DNA of 64,000 bases, taken from the NCBI GenBank assembly GCA_028023455.1, contig JAQFVV010012547.1, positions 374,001 through 438,000 of the forward strand. Reading direction: 5' to 3'. Shown here piece by piece: positions 12,651 to 25,600 of the stretch. A program made the position numbers and the translations under genes. The notes under the pieces were generated by a model. That model saw only the letters and a list, made by a program, of their open reading frames with translations, did no database searches and was not told the DNA's origin. Origin of the DNA: Epiperipatus broadwayi (taxonomy: Eukaryota; Onychophora; Udeonychophora; Euonychophora; Peripatidae). Within the stretch, counting starts at the first letter, position 1. Each line of letters begins with the position of its first letter.

Positions 12651-14727
12651 CTTGATCAAGGATTTGTGTTGGAATTTATATTTGGATCAATGTCATGATG
12701 CAGTTGTAATTTGAAATCAAAGTTCTTTCTAGAAATGGGCTCTTGAGATGTATGGGGTGAAAAGCTGCAACTTTCCCAAAATGTATCATATTCTAGAAAC
12801 CTTGAAGAATGTATCCTAAGTAGGTGTTTTTGATTATCCCTGTGCTACAGTTGCAGCGATTTGGATCCACCATAAATAAGGCAAAGTATTCAAGTGATTT
12901 TATTTGTGCTTGAAATCAGTCTCTCTGTGTGATTTGAAAGAACTCGATAATGATGATTCTTTTTTTCTTTTTCCTCATCGATTCTTTTTTTCTCCTCTTT
13001 TTTTTCCTCTTCTTCTCCAACATGCTGCTTCTTGGGTTGTAAAAATATATAATTTTTACTTTTTCATTGCTGATAATTTGTCTAATACTTTTTATATTTG
13101 CTAGTATTATAATTATATTATTTATCAATGCAGTCTACCAATAAAATTAAAATATATATTTTTCACATTTTATGAATATGATTGACAACAGGAGAAGGAT
13201 TTAATTTTATGGACTTCTGTAATTATTTCTTCATGAATCTATGAAAAATGCATATTGTTACAGGGGCCGGGTTTAAATCCTATTAGGTAAAGGATTCTGC
13301 AAATATAGATATGGTTACTACATATATGTTTATATATTTTTTAAAATGATTAAATAAAGAGTAAAATGGTGGGGGGGGGGGGTTGTGCTCGTTTATGTTA
13401 ATGAAATATGTGTATGTATATGTTATTGTATAGTCAAATTTACGGACAGAATCTTCTGGAAAAGCATGTAAGGTATATATTTTATTTTGTGTCTAATTTT
13501 GTTTTATTTTTAATAAAAAGAAAGAAATTTGAAATGATTAAAAAAAAAAGAGAAACTAAACAGATTTTTATCTACGGACTGCTTTTTACAATAGGTATTA
13601 TTTGAAGTTATTTTCAAGATGTCTAACAAAACTTTTTAAGATTAAAAAAAAAACCTGCTATAAGGTTTTCCTGGAAAAAAGAAGAAAATAGGACAAAAGA
13701 ACCCGGATCTCAGATCCTATAGGATAATCAAGAGAAAATACTAACATTTTTGAGAATAGAACTTTCTAGAAAAGAAAAAAAAATGGTGTAAATAGCAAAA
13801 TCAGGAGGCCATTTTAGTTTTTATGCTGTTATTTTCATTGCCGTATTTAATTCACGTCAGAGGTTTCTGAATGCTGATTTTTTTAAAGAAGAAAATATAT
13901 TCACCAACTAATATGAATTGGTTGGAGTAAAGCTCTAAGCATGTTGTATTTTTATCTCACTGCTCCATGAAGAAACAGAAGCTGCTATATGATCGTATAA
14001 CCAACTGAAATTAAAAAGAATCCACGTCCATTCCTCTGCATCTCTACTAGTATTCTGAATCATTATTGTGCCCATGGAAATTTAGTAAAGGACAAAACAT
14101 CCTTGCTGAACAATTTCTATGGCCACAGTGTTTCCCAAATAAACTCACTTTCTTTATGAATCCGAACAAGCTACCTTCCCTGGGGACCCAAAGGTAATAC
14201 ATATATTATTCTAAACTTATATTAATGCCCATTCTCAATATTATATTACATCAGATTACCCATTTTAAAAATGAATTATTTAATATTTGCAATGATTAAC
14301 CATTTTGTCTGTAGACAAATATATATATGCTATTACACATTCTTTAAATAGTTGAGCACCGTTATTTACTCTATTTGGTGTATTTTATATATTATTTATT
14401 TTAATTCAAAAATATACGTATGCTTTTAGTTATTGAATAATTTAATTAATTTGATTCTTACTGTCTTACCTATACACGTTTCTGTCCGTCTAAGTACCAC
14501 CCACCTTGAGTGAGCTAGCCAGTAGCTGGGCATTTATTAACAAGCCATGATTATTCTCATCATTCCTTCTAATATAATTCTTATACAAACATAGAATTGG
14601 TGCTTGGCATCAGAATAGGCTGATACCCATAAATATACTAAGGCAGGAAATGTTAATAAATAATTAAGTGACACTAAGGTCATCTCGGTTGATTAAGTGG
14701 TTTCGTTCGTAATAAGTCTTGCTAATA
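12651..14727. other. Intron sequence without a gene; G-tract near 13368
   Basis: I see no coding sequence. There is a T/C-rich stretch at 12958-13015 and an interrupted run of about 14 G at 13367-13382. A B-box-like GGGTTTAAATCCTATTAGG occurs near 13268 without a matching A box. Around 14480-14700 the sequence is less AT-rich and reads like an old repeat (GTGAGCTAGCCAGTAGCTGG near 14508), but I cannot classify it. Confidence 0.5.
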
Positions 14728-15364
14728 ATGTAATGGTCATACTTCGTTAATACACTGCAGAATTCAAATCCAGACACAAAACTCAACACTGTAGGAAGGG
14801 TTGCCTCCCAAAAATCCCAAGTTGGATCTAAAATCTATGCTCCACAGCACGACCTACATGATAATGCATCTTATGCTACTGATAGTATAGTTTCTTGCTG
14901 GTGCTGCTGGTCAGGGAGAAGCAAGAGACTCTATATTAAAATACATCATTAGATTTGTGAACTAACGTCTATAAATGGTCCAATATATATATAATGTGAT
15001 GTAGACCGAGATAATGGTGTGGTTTGCGAACTAACGTCTGTAAATGGTACAAAATATATATATAATGTGATGTAGGCTGAGGTAATGGTGTGGATCACAG
15101 AAAAATAAATAAGCAATATCAAAATAATTCAAATTTAATGTAGTTTATTAATTTAACATAAATATGGGCATTGTCTGTATAAGCCAGACCATGCCGTTTA
15201 ATAATAAAAAAATAAATTTAAATGAAGTGCCATTTACATTTACAATAATGTCTTGTTAATATTATATATTCTCTATACCTTGGGTTAACGCAATATGATA
15301 TTGCAATAATATGCTTAAGCAAAAGTATAATTTGATGAAGAAAAGCTGATTTCAAAGATATATT
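14728..15364. repeat. Tandem duplication, copy 1 (about 637 bp)
   Basis: The unit starts TGTAATGGTCATACTTCG and ends ...CAAAGATATATTA. It lies immediately next to a second copy. Shared landmarks are AATCCAGACAC/AACCCAGACAC, CCTCCCAAAAATCCCAAG or CTCCCAAAAATCCCAAG, CTGATAGTATAGTTTCTTGC and GGGCATTGTCTGTATAAGCC. Copy 1 also holds an internal duplication of about 71 bp (about 14955-15095, GAACTAACGTCT twice) that copy 2 lacks. Neither copy codes for protein. An LTR-like or satellite origin is possible but not shown. Confidence 0.8.
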
Positions 15365-15926
15365 ATGTAACGGTCAGATTCATTTACCTCATTAACACAC
15401 TTCAGAATTTAAACCCAGACACGAAACTCAATGCTCTAGAAGGGGTTGTCTCCCAAAAATCCCAAGTTTGAATTTAAAGTCTATGCTCCACAGCGCCACC
15501 TATGTGATACCACACCTGATGCTACTGATAGTATAGTTTCTTGCCGGTGCCAGTGGTCAGGCAGAAGCAAGAGACTATTAAAATACATCATTAGGTTTGC
15601 GAACTGGTACAATATATATATAACATGTGATATAGACTGAGGTAACGGTGTGGATCGCAGAAAAATAAATAAGTAATATCAAAATGATTTAAATTTAATG
15701 TAGTTTATTAATTTAACATCATAAATATGGGCATTGTCTGTATAAGCCAGACCATGTCTTTTAATCATAAAAAAAATAAATTTAAACGAAGTACCATTTA
15801 TGTTTACAATAATGGCTTGTTAATATTATATATTCTCTATACCTCGGGTTAATGCAATATGATATTACAATAATGTGCTTAAGCAAAAGTATAATTGGAT
15901 GAAGAAAGGCTGATTTCAAAGATATA
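15365..15926. repeat. Tandem duplication, copy 2 (about 562 bp)
   Basis: The second direct copy starts TGTAACGGTCAG and ends ...CAAAGATATACGA. It is shorter than copy 1 because it has only one of the two internal units of about 71 bp. Base changes are scattered along its length, so the duplication is not recent. A 64-codon open frame across 15446-15640 is not conserved in copy 1 and is treated as chance. Confidence 0.8.
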
Positions 15927-18573
15927 CGAGGTCTATAGCAAATATAATAAGTATGTGCTTAAACAGGTTTCTATATTTAATATTTGACACAAGAACATAT
16001 ATTGACTTCAAGAATAGTGCAGACGAAAGGTAGCTGGGCTATAAGTTAAGGAAGTGATTAAGATGGGGGCAATTTAACGAAATATTAAAATTATATTGAT
16101 TGGTGGTACCATTGGAAGTTTAATGTACAGGATGGAGTGTGGTACATTGAAACTGCGCTGCTTTGCAAAATAAATAACAAAATTAAAATAAAGTTGATGG
16201 GATAGCATCTCGCCATAAATCCGTGAAAGGTTTCATCACAAATCAGCCTGAGCCTGGCATTCTACCATGTAACTCCATGGTTGAATGACATGCGTAAAAT
16301 TCCTAGGTATGGCTTTCTAGTACATATTTTATCTGGGAACCACAAGAAGGAAAGGGTATGGTTTCAGCTGTTTTTACCCTTGAGAAATCAAAGCAGGCCT
16401 CAAACACCTAATACACCTACACTGGCAACACACAAATAACATACATGAAATTATATGACTGGGCTGACTTTAATTGAGCAAAAGCACTTAACCAAAACCT
16501 AAGAATTTTAAGAAGGTCCGCATATTCTTGACCTCAAATTTGACAGTTCTTAACAATAAGTAAAATTACAATAAAATAAGTTATAATATATAAGAAAATG
16601 GAGTGGGAATGCATGATTAAACAGGATTCATGAGATTATTTGTAATCATGCATTTCTATATTGTATTCACTTATTATCCTCACATGCCTTTCTTAAAAGA
16701 TATAGTTATCTAAACGATTATAAAACATGAAATAAAGTAGCCTTTGAATGAGCGATTTTAAAAGACATTTAATAGAGTGTCAGTTTTACAATTAACCTGC
16801 ACTAATATGGTGGCATACTAATTTAAAAAGGGAAAAGAAGTGATTCGTTCATTCGATGATTATCCAGGCACATTGTCATAATGAAAGACATTAACCCAAG
16901 GATAGAGAGAAAAGCACATAAGTTAGATTACAACGATTATAGAAAATTAGGTAGTTTTATGATAGGAAGTACATTTAAAATTTAGCTATAGCTTTATGAG
17001 AGGGATATATATCACAAGAGCTCTTGGGTTAAATAATTTACCTCATATGAGAAGTGGGGCATTTAATGGATGCATTTTGTCTTAGATTAACTTGAATTGG
17101 AGACTTTATTTTCACTGATTTGATGGCAGCAGCATTTACTTGGATCTTTATGGCAGTTTCTTTTGTCCAGGATCAAACTAGGCTAGATTTTCAGCAGCAG
17201 CGGCTCCTGCCGGCCCTACTCAGACATTCTACTTTCACTTGGCAAAGGCTAATAAGTATAACTCTCCAATCATATAAGGCTAGCTTTAGTTTCTTGTAAT
17301 AAATTTAAAATATACCAGCAAACTTCAGCTTTAATAAAATAAACTTTTTAAAATATGGCCATTAAGCAAGCAATACAAAGTCAATCTACAATATGGCCAC
17401 TGACTTATTCACTTTAAATATAAAAATCAACCTATATTTTTTAAAATATGGCCACCAACTAACTAATTAATAAATTCAGCTCTATATATTAGAGAAGTGT
17501 ACAATAAAACTGCCCCGTGGCGTAACAATCCATAAACCAAAAATAAATGCCAAAACAAATGCTGCAACTTATCCAAATATCTAATGCAACAGGGTTTTAT
17601 AATTAAATTTTACTTTTAAGATATTCAGATTAGAATTTTGTTTTAACATATTTTAATTAAACAATATTAAAGTGGATATCTGTTGTTTATCTTAATGAAA
17701 ATCTTATTAATTAAGTCTGTTGTTCTCTTCCCAACCCCCATTTACTTTCTACATAAAATTTGAGGCATGATTTTAAATCTAAAATAACAAAATTATTTAT
17801 TTTTAAATTCTAAATGTTTAAATCTATTTAAAAGTTGAATATTATTTTATATTAAATGAAAGCAAATATTACGAATGTAATATTTCTAAAATAAATAGAT
17901 TTAAACAAAACAACTTTAAATAACAAAATATTTTTACTTAAGTTTTAACATATATTATCACAGTATGTGTGTAAATACAACTTATATAACCTACTTTTTA
18001 AAATGAATATGTATATGTATAACTTATCAATGTAGGGATTATGAAATTATATATATCACACGAGCATTTATACTTGTGGACTAAATTAGGCGGGATTTCG
18101 GCATATAAGTGCAGTATAGATACATTAAGATAAATTGGGGTTCAAATTAGGGTATGAGGGTAGGAAAGAAATGGCAAAAGGTGAAACGAAGATTTGCAAA
18201 GCAAATCTTACTGTTTCAGTAATAAATATAAGAATACCATGAAAATAATTTTTAGAAATAGCATTAGTCTAATCAAGCAAACAGTAATGAGAAAAAGGGA
18301 AATCAGTTACAATATATAATAACTCGAATGTTATCTATTTTGATATTAAGAATTGAATTGGTAGATTCTATTTATATAAATTAAAATTTATTTATTGTTA
18401 CTAATTATTATTTTTAATATTGTATATATATTAGTAATGTTCCTAATGTGTTTGCTAGCTGATTATCATTTTAATTGCTTAGCATTTACAAAGTTTTAGA
18501 AAATTGTACATAAAAGATAAAATTATTATCAATTATTAGCACATATAAGCATACATTAAATATATATTTGATT
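15927..18573. other. Intron sequence with unclassified older repeats
   Basis: I see no gene. The stretch at about 15930-17520 is clearly less AT-rich than its flanks (for example near 16200-16480 and 17190-17225, GCAGCAGCGGCTCCTGCCGG), which suggests inserted repeat DNA. The motif TTTAATTGAGCAAAAGCACT near 16471 has a relative near 23042, so a dispersed repeat is likely. From 17530 to 18573 the DNA is plain AT-rich intron. Confidence 0.45.
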
Positions 18574-18940
18574 TAAAACAGGAAAAACTCTCCATACAGT
18601 AGTGCCACTCAGTGCAAGCCAGAGTAATCAATGAATGCAAGAAAGTTTGTGCATAAAATCTCTATCTAGTGCCTACTCATCCAATATTCCCAGACCAGTT
18701 TCTAGTTTGTGGCTTTCATTAGTGAAGAGTCTTAGATCCGAGAGCACTGCACCTAGATCTTTCTCACTGATGAAAGCCACAAGCTAGAAACTAGTCTGAT
18801 AGAGATTTTATGCAAAACCTTGCATCCATTGATTACTCTGGCTTGCACTGAGTGGCAGTACTGTATGGAGAGTTTTGCCTGTTTAACAACTTGAGAAAGC
18901 ATAAGAAATGGTGATCATGTGATGTTTAATGGTTTATATT
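18574..18940. mobile_element. Snap-back hairpin element (SINE-like), longest copy
   Basis: The sequence folds on itself almost completely. ACTCTCCATACAGTAGTGCC near 18589 pairs with its complement ending near 18873, continuing through CACTCAGTGCAAGCCAGAGT. An inner stem pairs TTTCTAGTTTGTGGCTTTCA with the complement near 18772-18795. A short unpaired tail follows (CATAAGAAATGGTGATCATG, 18900-18919). The same tail occurs in the copy at 61809, so it is part of the element. Direct repeats ATATTTGATTTAAA (left) and ATATTTAATTTAAT (right) are a possible imperfect target duplication. There is no ORF. Confidence 0.75.
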
Positions 18941-20378
18941 TAATTTAATTGATATTTAAAAAATTGGAATTAATAAAGTTGTGTTATTTTATCTATCATT
19001 TTCAAATAAAGTAAATAGCACTTATATATATATATATTTGTACATACACATGTGATAAGGTTTATAAAAAAAATCAAAATTGATTTATAATTTCTAACTA
19101 TCCAGAATATATTTGTGTGTACCTATTAACTATTTATACATAATGAAAAACTCATCTTGAAATTAGTTCTCTAAACTTTGTATTGTTATAATTTTAGAAT
19201 TCCAAATTTTGCTATTATATAATTAATGTTTGACATCTTTCTCACTGTGTTTATTAGATGTCACTGCAATGTTCTATATCACAAATATATGATATTCTCT
19301 TGGTTTGTTTAAGTATGGGACTTGGTGATAATATAATTTATGTATAATAACCAGTTAGCTGCTGGAACTTATAATTTAATATACATATTGAACCAGGTTC
19401 TATAAGAAGATAGTTGTTTAATTGGGTTTAAACAACTTTCGTAATAATTTTAAAAAACACAGGAATAGACTGGCCCTTCAAGCAGAGGGGAGAATACCAT
19501 TGATAGCAGAACCATCAATAATACCCACGATCAGATTGAGCTATGCAAAGCATAACACGATCACAATTCCAGTTCATGGCCTATCTCGACTGCTGGTTTC
19601 AAATCCCTGTCATTCAAAGCATTTGTTTTGGGAATCAACCTTAGGCACCAGGCAACCATAGGTTATATAATCAGCATGCTTCAGATGACAGGCATACAAT
19701 CCAGTGCTTGATATATCCCATGATTAGCTCACACTCTGCCTCAGGGTCCAGCACATTTGACATTTAAAAAAAACAAACTATGTACTTAAATTATTGATGA
19801 CACAATGTCATGAGAAAGAAAGAGAATAGACCAAATAATATTTAAGCAAACATTAATATTTATTTATGCAAACATATATTTCACAATATAACAATAATAA
19901 ATTTTACATAAGAAAATTTTAAATGATTACTTTAGTCTATAGTTTGTTAATTAAAGTTCATTTCATTTAAAGTAAAGAGTCTAGACTGTGATCAGAGTAT
20001 ATTTAAAAGAATCTTTACCTAGGTTTTCATTTGTTTTTATTTTCCAACCGTTTGGTTTTTGGCCTCCATCAATGGCTTCATGGCTTTCCTTCCAAGCTTC
20101 TGTGAAGTAATGAGAGAGAGAGAGAGAGTATGTGGCAGCTTCTACTTCACAATCTTGGCTTTGGTTCCAGGTATTGATTCAGGTGGGATTGTTAGTGGCT
20201 GAATGCTTGGGCCTGAAACCCTGCCGAATACTTCTATGGCTTATGCAGCTTCTGTATTATGTAGACCGCAGCAATAATAACTAGTTTGTTACGGATTTAA
20301 AGTTCTCCAAAACTCTGGGTCTGCATCTTCTGGATTCTTTTTTTTTACCATCTTCAATTAATCATAATTTAAATTGGT
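18941..20378. other. Intron sequence; unclassified GC-richer blocks at 19420-19770 and 20030-20340
   Basis: The first block holds a 79-codon open frame without recognisable motifs and a B-box-like GGTTTCAAATCCC near 19588. The second holds a (GA) microsatellite at 20112-20128 and reads like repeat DNA. Neither resembles a VPS13D exon or a known protein, and I assign no function. Confidence 0.4.
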
Positions 20379-21082
20379 ACTCATCATTTAGACAGGCCAG
20401 CCACTTGGTGGCATTATTTCTCTGTAAAAGCACAGAAATATGCTATTTAGGCGGCCATCTTTGGCTATTTTATAGCCTGGAATTGTCATTTGGTGGCATT
20501 ATTTCTCTGCAAAAGCACAGAAATATACTATTAGTCACTTGATTTCCATATGAATAACAGCTGCTATGTACATACATTGTTATGCAGTTTATCTGTATGC
20601 TAACAATTAAAACTTTCTTACAATATGACTTGAGGATAGCTGTACTTTAAGTTACTGTAACTCTTTAAATATTGTCTTTCAAATAATCATCTTACAATGA
20701 AACTGATGTAGTATTGTGTACTAAAAATTGTCATTCTGTCCACATGTTTCCCTATATACTTTTGAAGGGCGAAAAATTTGGGAAGTGTATTTGAGAATAA
20801 AATTGATGCGCAATAATATGTTGACGCACGTTTTGCGTGAGAATCTCTGCGATAATTGTTTTAAATTAGTTTTCAAAATGTAAAAGAAGTGCAATCCAAA
20901 AAAATGGTTTGAAAATGAGTTTAAAAGTAATTTAAAAATAAAATGATCCCATTTGAACAAATGTTCGATCGTAAGTTGTTGATCATAAATAGTTTAAAAA
21001 ATGTCGGCCTGGAATAGTAATAATAGTGTGTTTTTTATAGATAAGAACGCCACTAAGTGGCTAGCCTGTCTAAACGATGAGT
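20379..21082. mobile_element. Inverted-repeat DNA element, about 0.7 kb
   Basis: The left end ACTCATCATTTAGACAGGCC and the right end, inverted, ACTCATCGTTTAGACAGGCT match for about 40 bases with few mismatches. Each terminal repeat includes a small palindrome (GCCACTTGGTGGC on the left, GCCACTAAGTGGC on the right). Inside, a segment with GGTGGCATTATTTCTCTG is repeated directly near 20407 and 20494. An open frame on the minus strand (20960-20721, 79 codons) has no recognisable transposase motif. No convincing target duplication was found, so the superfamily is unknown. Confidence 0.65.
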
Positions 21083-21774
21083 TAAATCTATATTTTTAAT
21101 TAGTTTTTATATTTCTTTAATTAATTGATTTTTACATTTCATTTTAATCTAATCTTTAGCTTAGATTAATCTAATATCTTATCGTCTAGGAATCTTGCAA
21201 ACTTAATTGCATTCCAAAGCCAATGAGATATGTTCAGAATAGTTTCTTTTATAACAAATTTTATTTTAATATTTTACATTTGTTTATTTTTAGCCATTTT
21301 ATTTAACTATTTTAAAAAGGAGAGAATGAGTTTTAAATCTTTTTATTTTAGAAAATTACGTTTTTAAAATCTTAAAATTAATTATATATTTTTTTAAAAT
21401 TATGAAACATGTAGTGTTATAATATATTATAAATAAAATTTTACTTAGCAAATGATAACATTAGGAAAAACATCTTATTAGTCAATAAATAAATTTTTAG
21501 AGAGTGTATTTTAAAATTATAGCTGTTAAAAAATAAAATATGTGAGAAGCAAATAATGAGATGTAAAGACAATAAAGAAAAACGTCAGCTGATTTTTAGG
21601 GATCATTATGAAATTTGAAGAATAGAGTTAGCAGCAGTATTTGCAGAATATTGGAATGATTCTTGAGACATTATGACATGTATTATAATTATTATAAAAT
21701 CTTTAAAAAAATCTTATCTATAATTTTAAGAATTTTCAATTTAAAAAAAAAAAAAAAATTTTGATTGTTTATAG

Positions 21775-21958
21775 ATGAATCATTTTATTGACATCAATTT
21801 CAACTGTTTGGATACAACAATCAATCTCCAAACATGGGTCATGGTACTTGACTTTTTAGGTATGGGTGCCACTGTTCCAAGTGCTGAATCCTCTCCATTA
21901 AAAACTAATGTGGAATCCAGCATTTCTCATACTGGAAGCATCATTGAAGATAATACAG
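21775..21958 (+). CDS. VPS13D: VPS13D-like protein, internal exon
   Basis: This exon lies between the acceptor TTATAG and a donor GGTAAAAG and encodes 61 codons plus one base. The product reads IDINFNCLDTTINLQTWVMV then LDFLGMGATV. This is the signature beta-strand and helix segment that follows FLVDKK in VPS13D (RSIDVDFNCLD...LQTW in the vertebrate protein). The joined junction has exactly the same length as the homologue. The tail, rich in Ser and Thr, is variable in the family. The first codon being ATG is a coincidence of the splice site, not a start. Phase 1 at its end matches the two bases that open the next exon. Confidence 0.93.
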
Positions 21959-22275
21959 GTAAAAGTGCTTTATATTGGTAATTTAGCTATTTGTTTGTAT
22001 TTTATGTCTACTTTTTTGGGATTCTTTCTATTTTTTCTTTGTTAATTATTTTTTTAAAATAATTTTATGCAATTTATTGTTAATCTATAATTCAAAAAAA
22101 TTACATTAAAAAAGGGCAAAAATAAATAGAATGTAAAAAAAAAAAAAAATTAGTTATAAAATATCAATAGTTGAATTTCTGATAAAAAATACATTTTAAT
22201 ATAATTATTTAAAAGTAATGATTTTTAATATAATATATATATCAAGTTTTAAAAAGCAGATTAGATTAACTAGAT

Positions 22276-22677
22276 CAGAATTTCCCAACTGTTGCTCAGC
22301 GGACTGACACTGGTCCTCGGCATTCATGCAAAAGTAAAATGAATCATGTTAATCGAGTTTGTATGTCAATTAACGTATATGTATAAAATGTATTGCATCA
22401 GAAGGTATTTGAATTGGTGTGATGCGTAAATTTCCACTGCAGCTAGATATTTTGCGAGATATTTTATTTCATGTTAATGTGTTACTTGTTTTACTAATTA
22501 TTTGTAAATTTTTTATATATTTATTTTATTTGCCTTTTTTTTTATTTATTTGTAATCAATATAATAATAATAATAAAAAAAACTTTTGCAAAATAACTTA
22601 TTTTGTAAACTTGCTAGTCCACGAAATTGTTCTAGCTCATTTGATGGTCTGCTAAAGAAAAAGGTAAAGAAACACTG
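22276..22677. mobile_element. hAT-type MITE with 8-bp target duplication
   Basis: The element starts CAGAATTTCCCAACTGTTGC and ends, read inverted, CAGTGTTTCTTTACC. These are two divergent versions of the CAGTGTTTCTCAAC terminus of hAT elements. The subterminal motifs also match inverted (CGGACTGACACTGGTC against AGCAGACCATC). The flanks AACTAGAT and AACTAAAT form an 8-bp target duplication with one mismatch, the size expected for hAT. The 402-bp interior has no transposase. A 78-codon AT-rich frame there is chance. Confidence 0.8.
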
Positions 22678-25600
22678 AACTAAATAACAAGAGTTCTATA
22701 ACCAAATAATAATATTTAATCATCTTTGCATTATTTATCATCCTTTTAACATGATTTAGGTTAATACTATAAATTGTAATAAATTACTATGTAAATTATA
22801 GTAAATTATTAATAATTTATTTATATTTTATAATTAAGAATAAAAATGTTTTGTTTTTCATAGAATGGCATAACAGGCTAGTTGTTAAAATAATTTATCA
22901 TGAAATACAGAATTATAAGATTTTCTGTTTATGTTATAAAGCCATTTTAAGATTATTCATATATTTCATACTAATATTGAAGTTCTTGTAATATAGAGGA
23001 ATATTAATAACTCTGTTTAATGGCTCTTATGTACCACTGATTTTAATCAAGCAAAGGCACTTAATTTAGCCATTTAACTTTTTTCACATCAGTTTAGTAT
23101 ATTTAAGAAATATTTTTTAAATACTTATTCATATAGATTATGACAATTCACAGCCAGCACTGTTATTGATGCAGCACAACATCACTTGTTTCTTTCTGTT
23201 TACTACAATAAGCAAAAATTTGTTTTTTCTCCCTCTACTTTAAAGCTAGTGACTGCTAGAATAGAGAAAGAAGAAATACTAACATCAGCTTTTATTAAAA
23301 TGGGATAATTAAAGAAGAAAAAAAAAAGAATCAAGGTTGGCAAATAATTGAGTAATAAGAAATAGATGAGTTTATTGTGAATATAATGGTTTTTGAAGGA
23401 GGACATGTTTAACTTGATTAACAGAAATTTTAAGCATATAGTCTATATACAGAAACTTTTGACTTTGTTTAAAAAGATACTATTTTACATCACATCACAT
23501 ATTATTTTTGAAAATTGAATTATTCATATTGCAATGTGGTATGCATTTAATTTATTGATTTGTTTTTAATATCAAAGTCAATAATCTTTCAGAATCTGTA
23601 TTTTGAAAAACCTTGTTTAATTTACAATGCTTAATTTATAAAATTTGTACTCTTCTTTAGAACAGTACTTAACTGATAAAAGTCAACAGCTCAAAACTAG
23701 TGTGGGGATTTGATTGGCACTATATCATCTGTTATCCAGTGATTACTTATGCTTATGTAGATAGCTCATAAGAGAATTGCTGCTGTTAATGTTGAATTTA
23801 AATATGTTATTGAAGTTATATGATGCTTTATCTTATATGTCAAATAAAATAGTTATGTATCTCAAATAGAAATGATAAGGTATCTTATAAAAATTAGAAA
23901 TAATAAGATCAAAGTAGCAGCAGATAGCTATGTGCATCTTTAGTAAAAGATCTTTAAATGAATTAAATTTTAAATTTGAATCCAGAAAACTAAAATCATA
24001 GTTTCAATCTAGATTTATGCAAGAAAGTATTAAAGAGAAGAAAATTTGAATGAATTAGAGTAAAAATGGAATCAATATTAACTGGTATATGATAAACTAT
24101 GGAGGATTGAAAGAGTAAAAAACTTTATATATATATATATAAAGTTTACATACTCTGGTAGAATATATTTTAATATATATATACATATTGTATTATATCG
24201 AAATTGAAAGTGATAGAACTATCAGACTAAGCTTTATAGTTACAAAAGTTTATAAAATAATATCATATAGAGTATAAGTAAAAATAATTATTTGAAGAAA
24301 TTCATTAAAAAGATAAACTATACGTTAAAAGTATATGTTATGTATTCAACCACAAGGCTGAATGCCCACAAAATAACCAAAATATAGACTATAAGTTTTA
24401 AAAAACAACATCAAATAAAAGATGAAAATATATTTATTTACATTAATATACATAACACATTATATACATATGCGCCATCTGTAATTCTGTGACTACTAAC
24501 ATATGACCACCCAGCAGTAATTCCTGCACATATATCTACCTAAAGTTCTGCATTTACTCATGTGATCAAATCAGTCCTTGAATTGGAGGACTATTTCCCA
24601 TTAAATGCTAAGACTCCCCATGGTTAAACACTAACCACTGTCTTCACTATTCTCAGATCTGAGTAAAAAAACTAAAAAATAGTTTATACTCACAGTCTGA
24701 TTTTGCACATTCTCATGAGCCTTATCATGTATATTCAAATAAAAATAAGACAGGTGTGGTCTGTTTAAGTTTCCTATCTGGCTGTTTGCACCTACAGAGG
24801 CTTGGTCTCTGGGATGATGTCCCTCATAGCAGAAAAGGTGCTACAACTTTTCCAACAGTTTTTTCTTTGGGCACCATCATATGAAGGGTAAGAAAAAGCT
24901 ACTGCTCTTTACTGCACACACACTATTTATACCTTTTCGCAGTTTAATATCCGATATTAATTATTATAAAAGGTAATAGCTTTTTACATTAAGCTATCCC
25001 TCCTTTTCCCAGTAATGCATCTTTTCACAAATTATCATCAAGCTTTTAATTGTATCAGTGTACATTCCCTTCACCAGCAATTAGTCTTTCAAATATTGAT
25101 TTGATCCTTCCTCTGTACTTTTTTATTTAATTACTTTAAAATAGCTTAATGTTCTAATTAAACAATAATTGCCTTTTCTATACTTAAATCCATTAAGCTT
25201 TTCCGGCATTAATATTCACATTTCTTTTATCTATCAGCAATCTTTTTTCATTGCTTTTAACTACAATATCTTCCTATATTTAAGTTTTTATTTTTTCTGA
25301 AGTCACAAATCCTAGCCTTATGACTTATGCAAATTACGTTAGTAAAGCAATATTTTTTCCCAAATATAACAGTATAATAGATTTTAATGTTAAAATTGTT
25401 AACAACAAGATATTAAGTATCATTTAGGAAATTTGTGTTTATTTACAGAAGTGTTAGAGGAAATTCTCTTATAGAATTTGCTGAACAAAACATATTTTTG
25501 ATCATAACTTTTTTTATTATATTATCAAAAACAGCATTAACAAAAAAAAAACAAAAACAAATGGAAAATAGTCATGGCAAAGTTCCATTGTAGGAATAGA

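Larger units (their letters stand above)
3166..21774 (+). other. VPS13D: VPS13D intron A (18,609 bp)
   Basis: The donor is GTAAGT after codon ...TAC AAT TCA. The acceptor is TTATAG before ATG AAT CAT. The intron is phase 0. The splice joins YNS to MNHFIDINFNCLD, which matches the homologous human segment in length with no gap, so both sites are well supported. The intron is filled with AT-rich sequence and the transposable elements listed separately. Confidence 0.93.
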
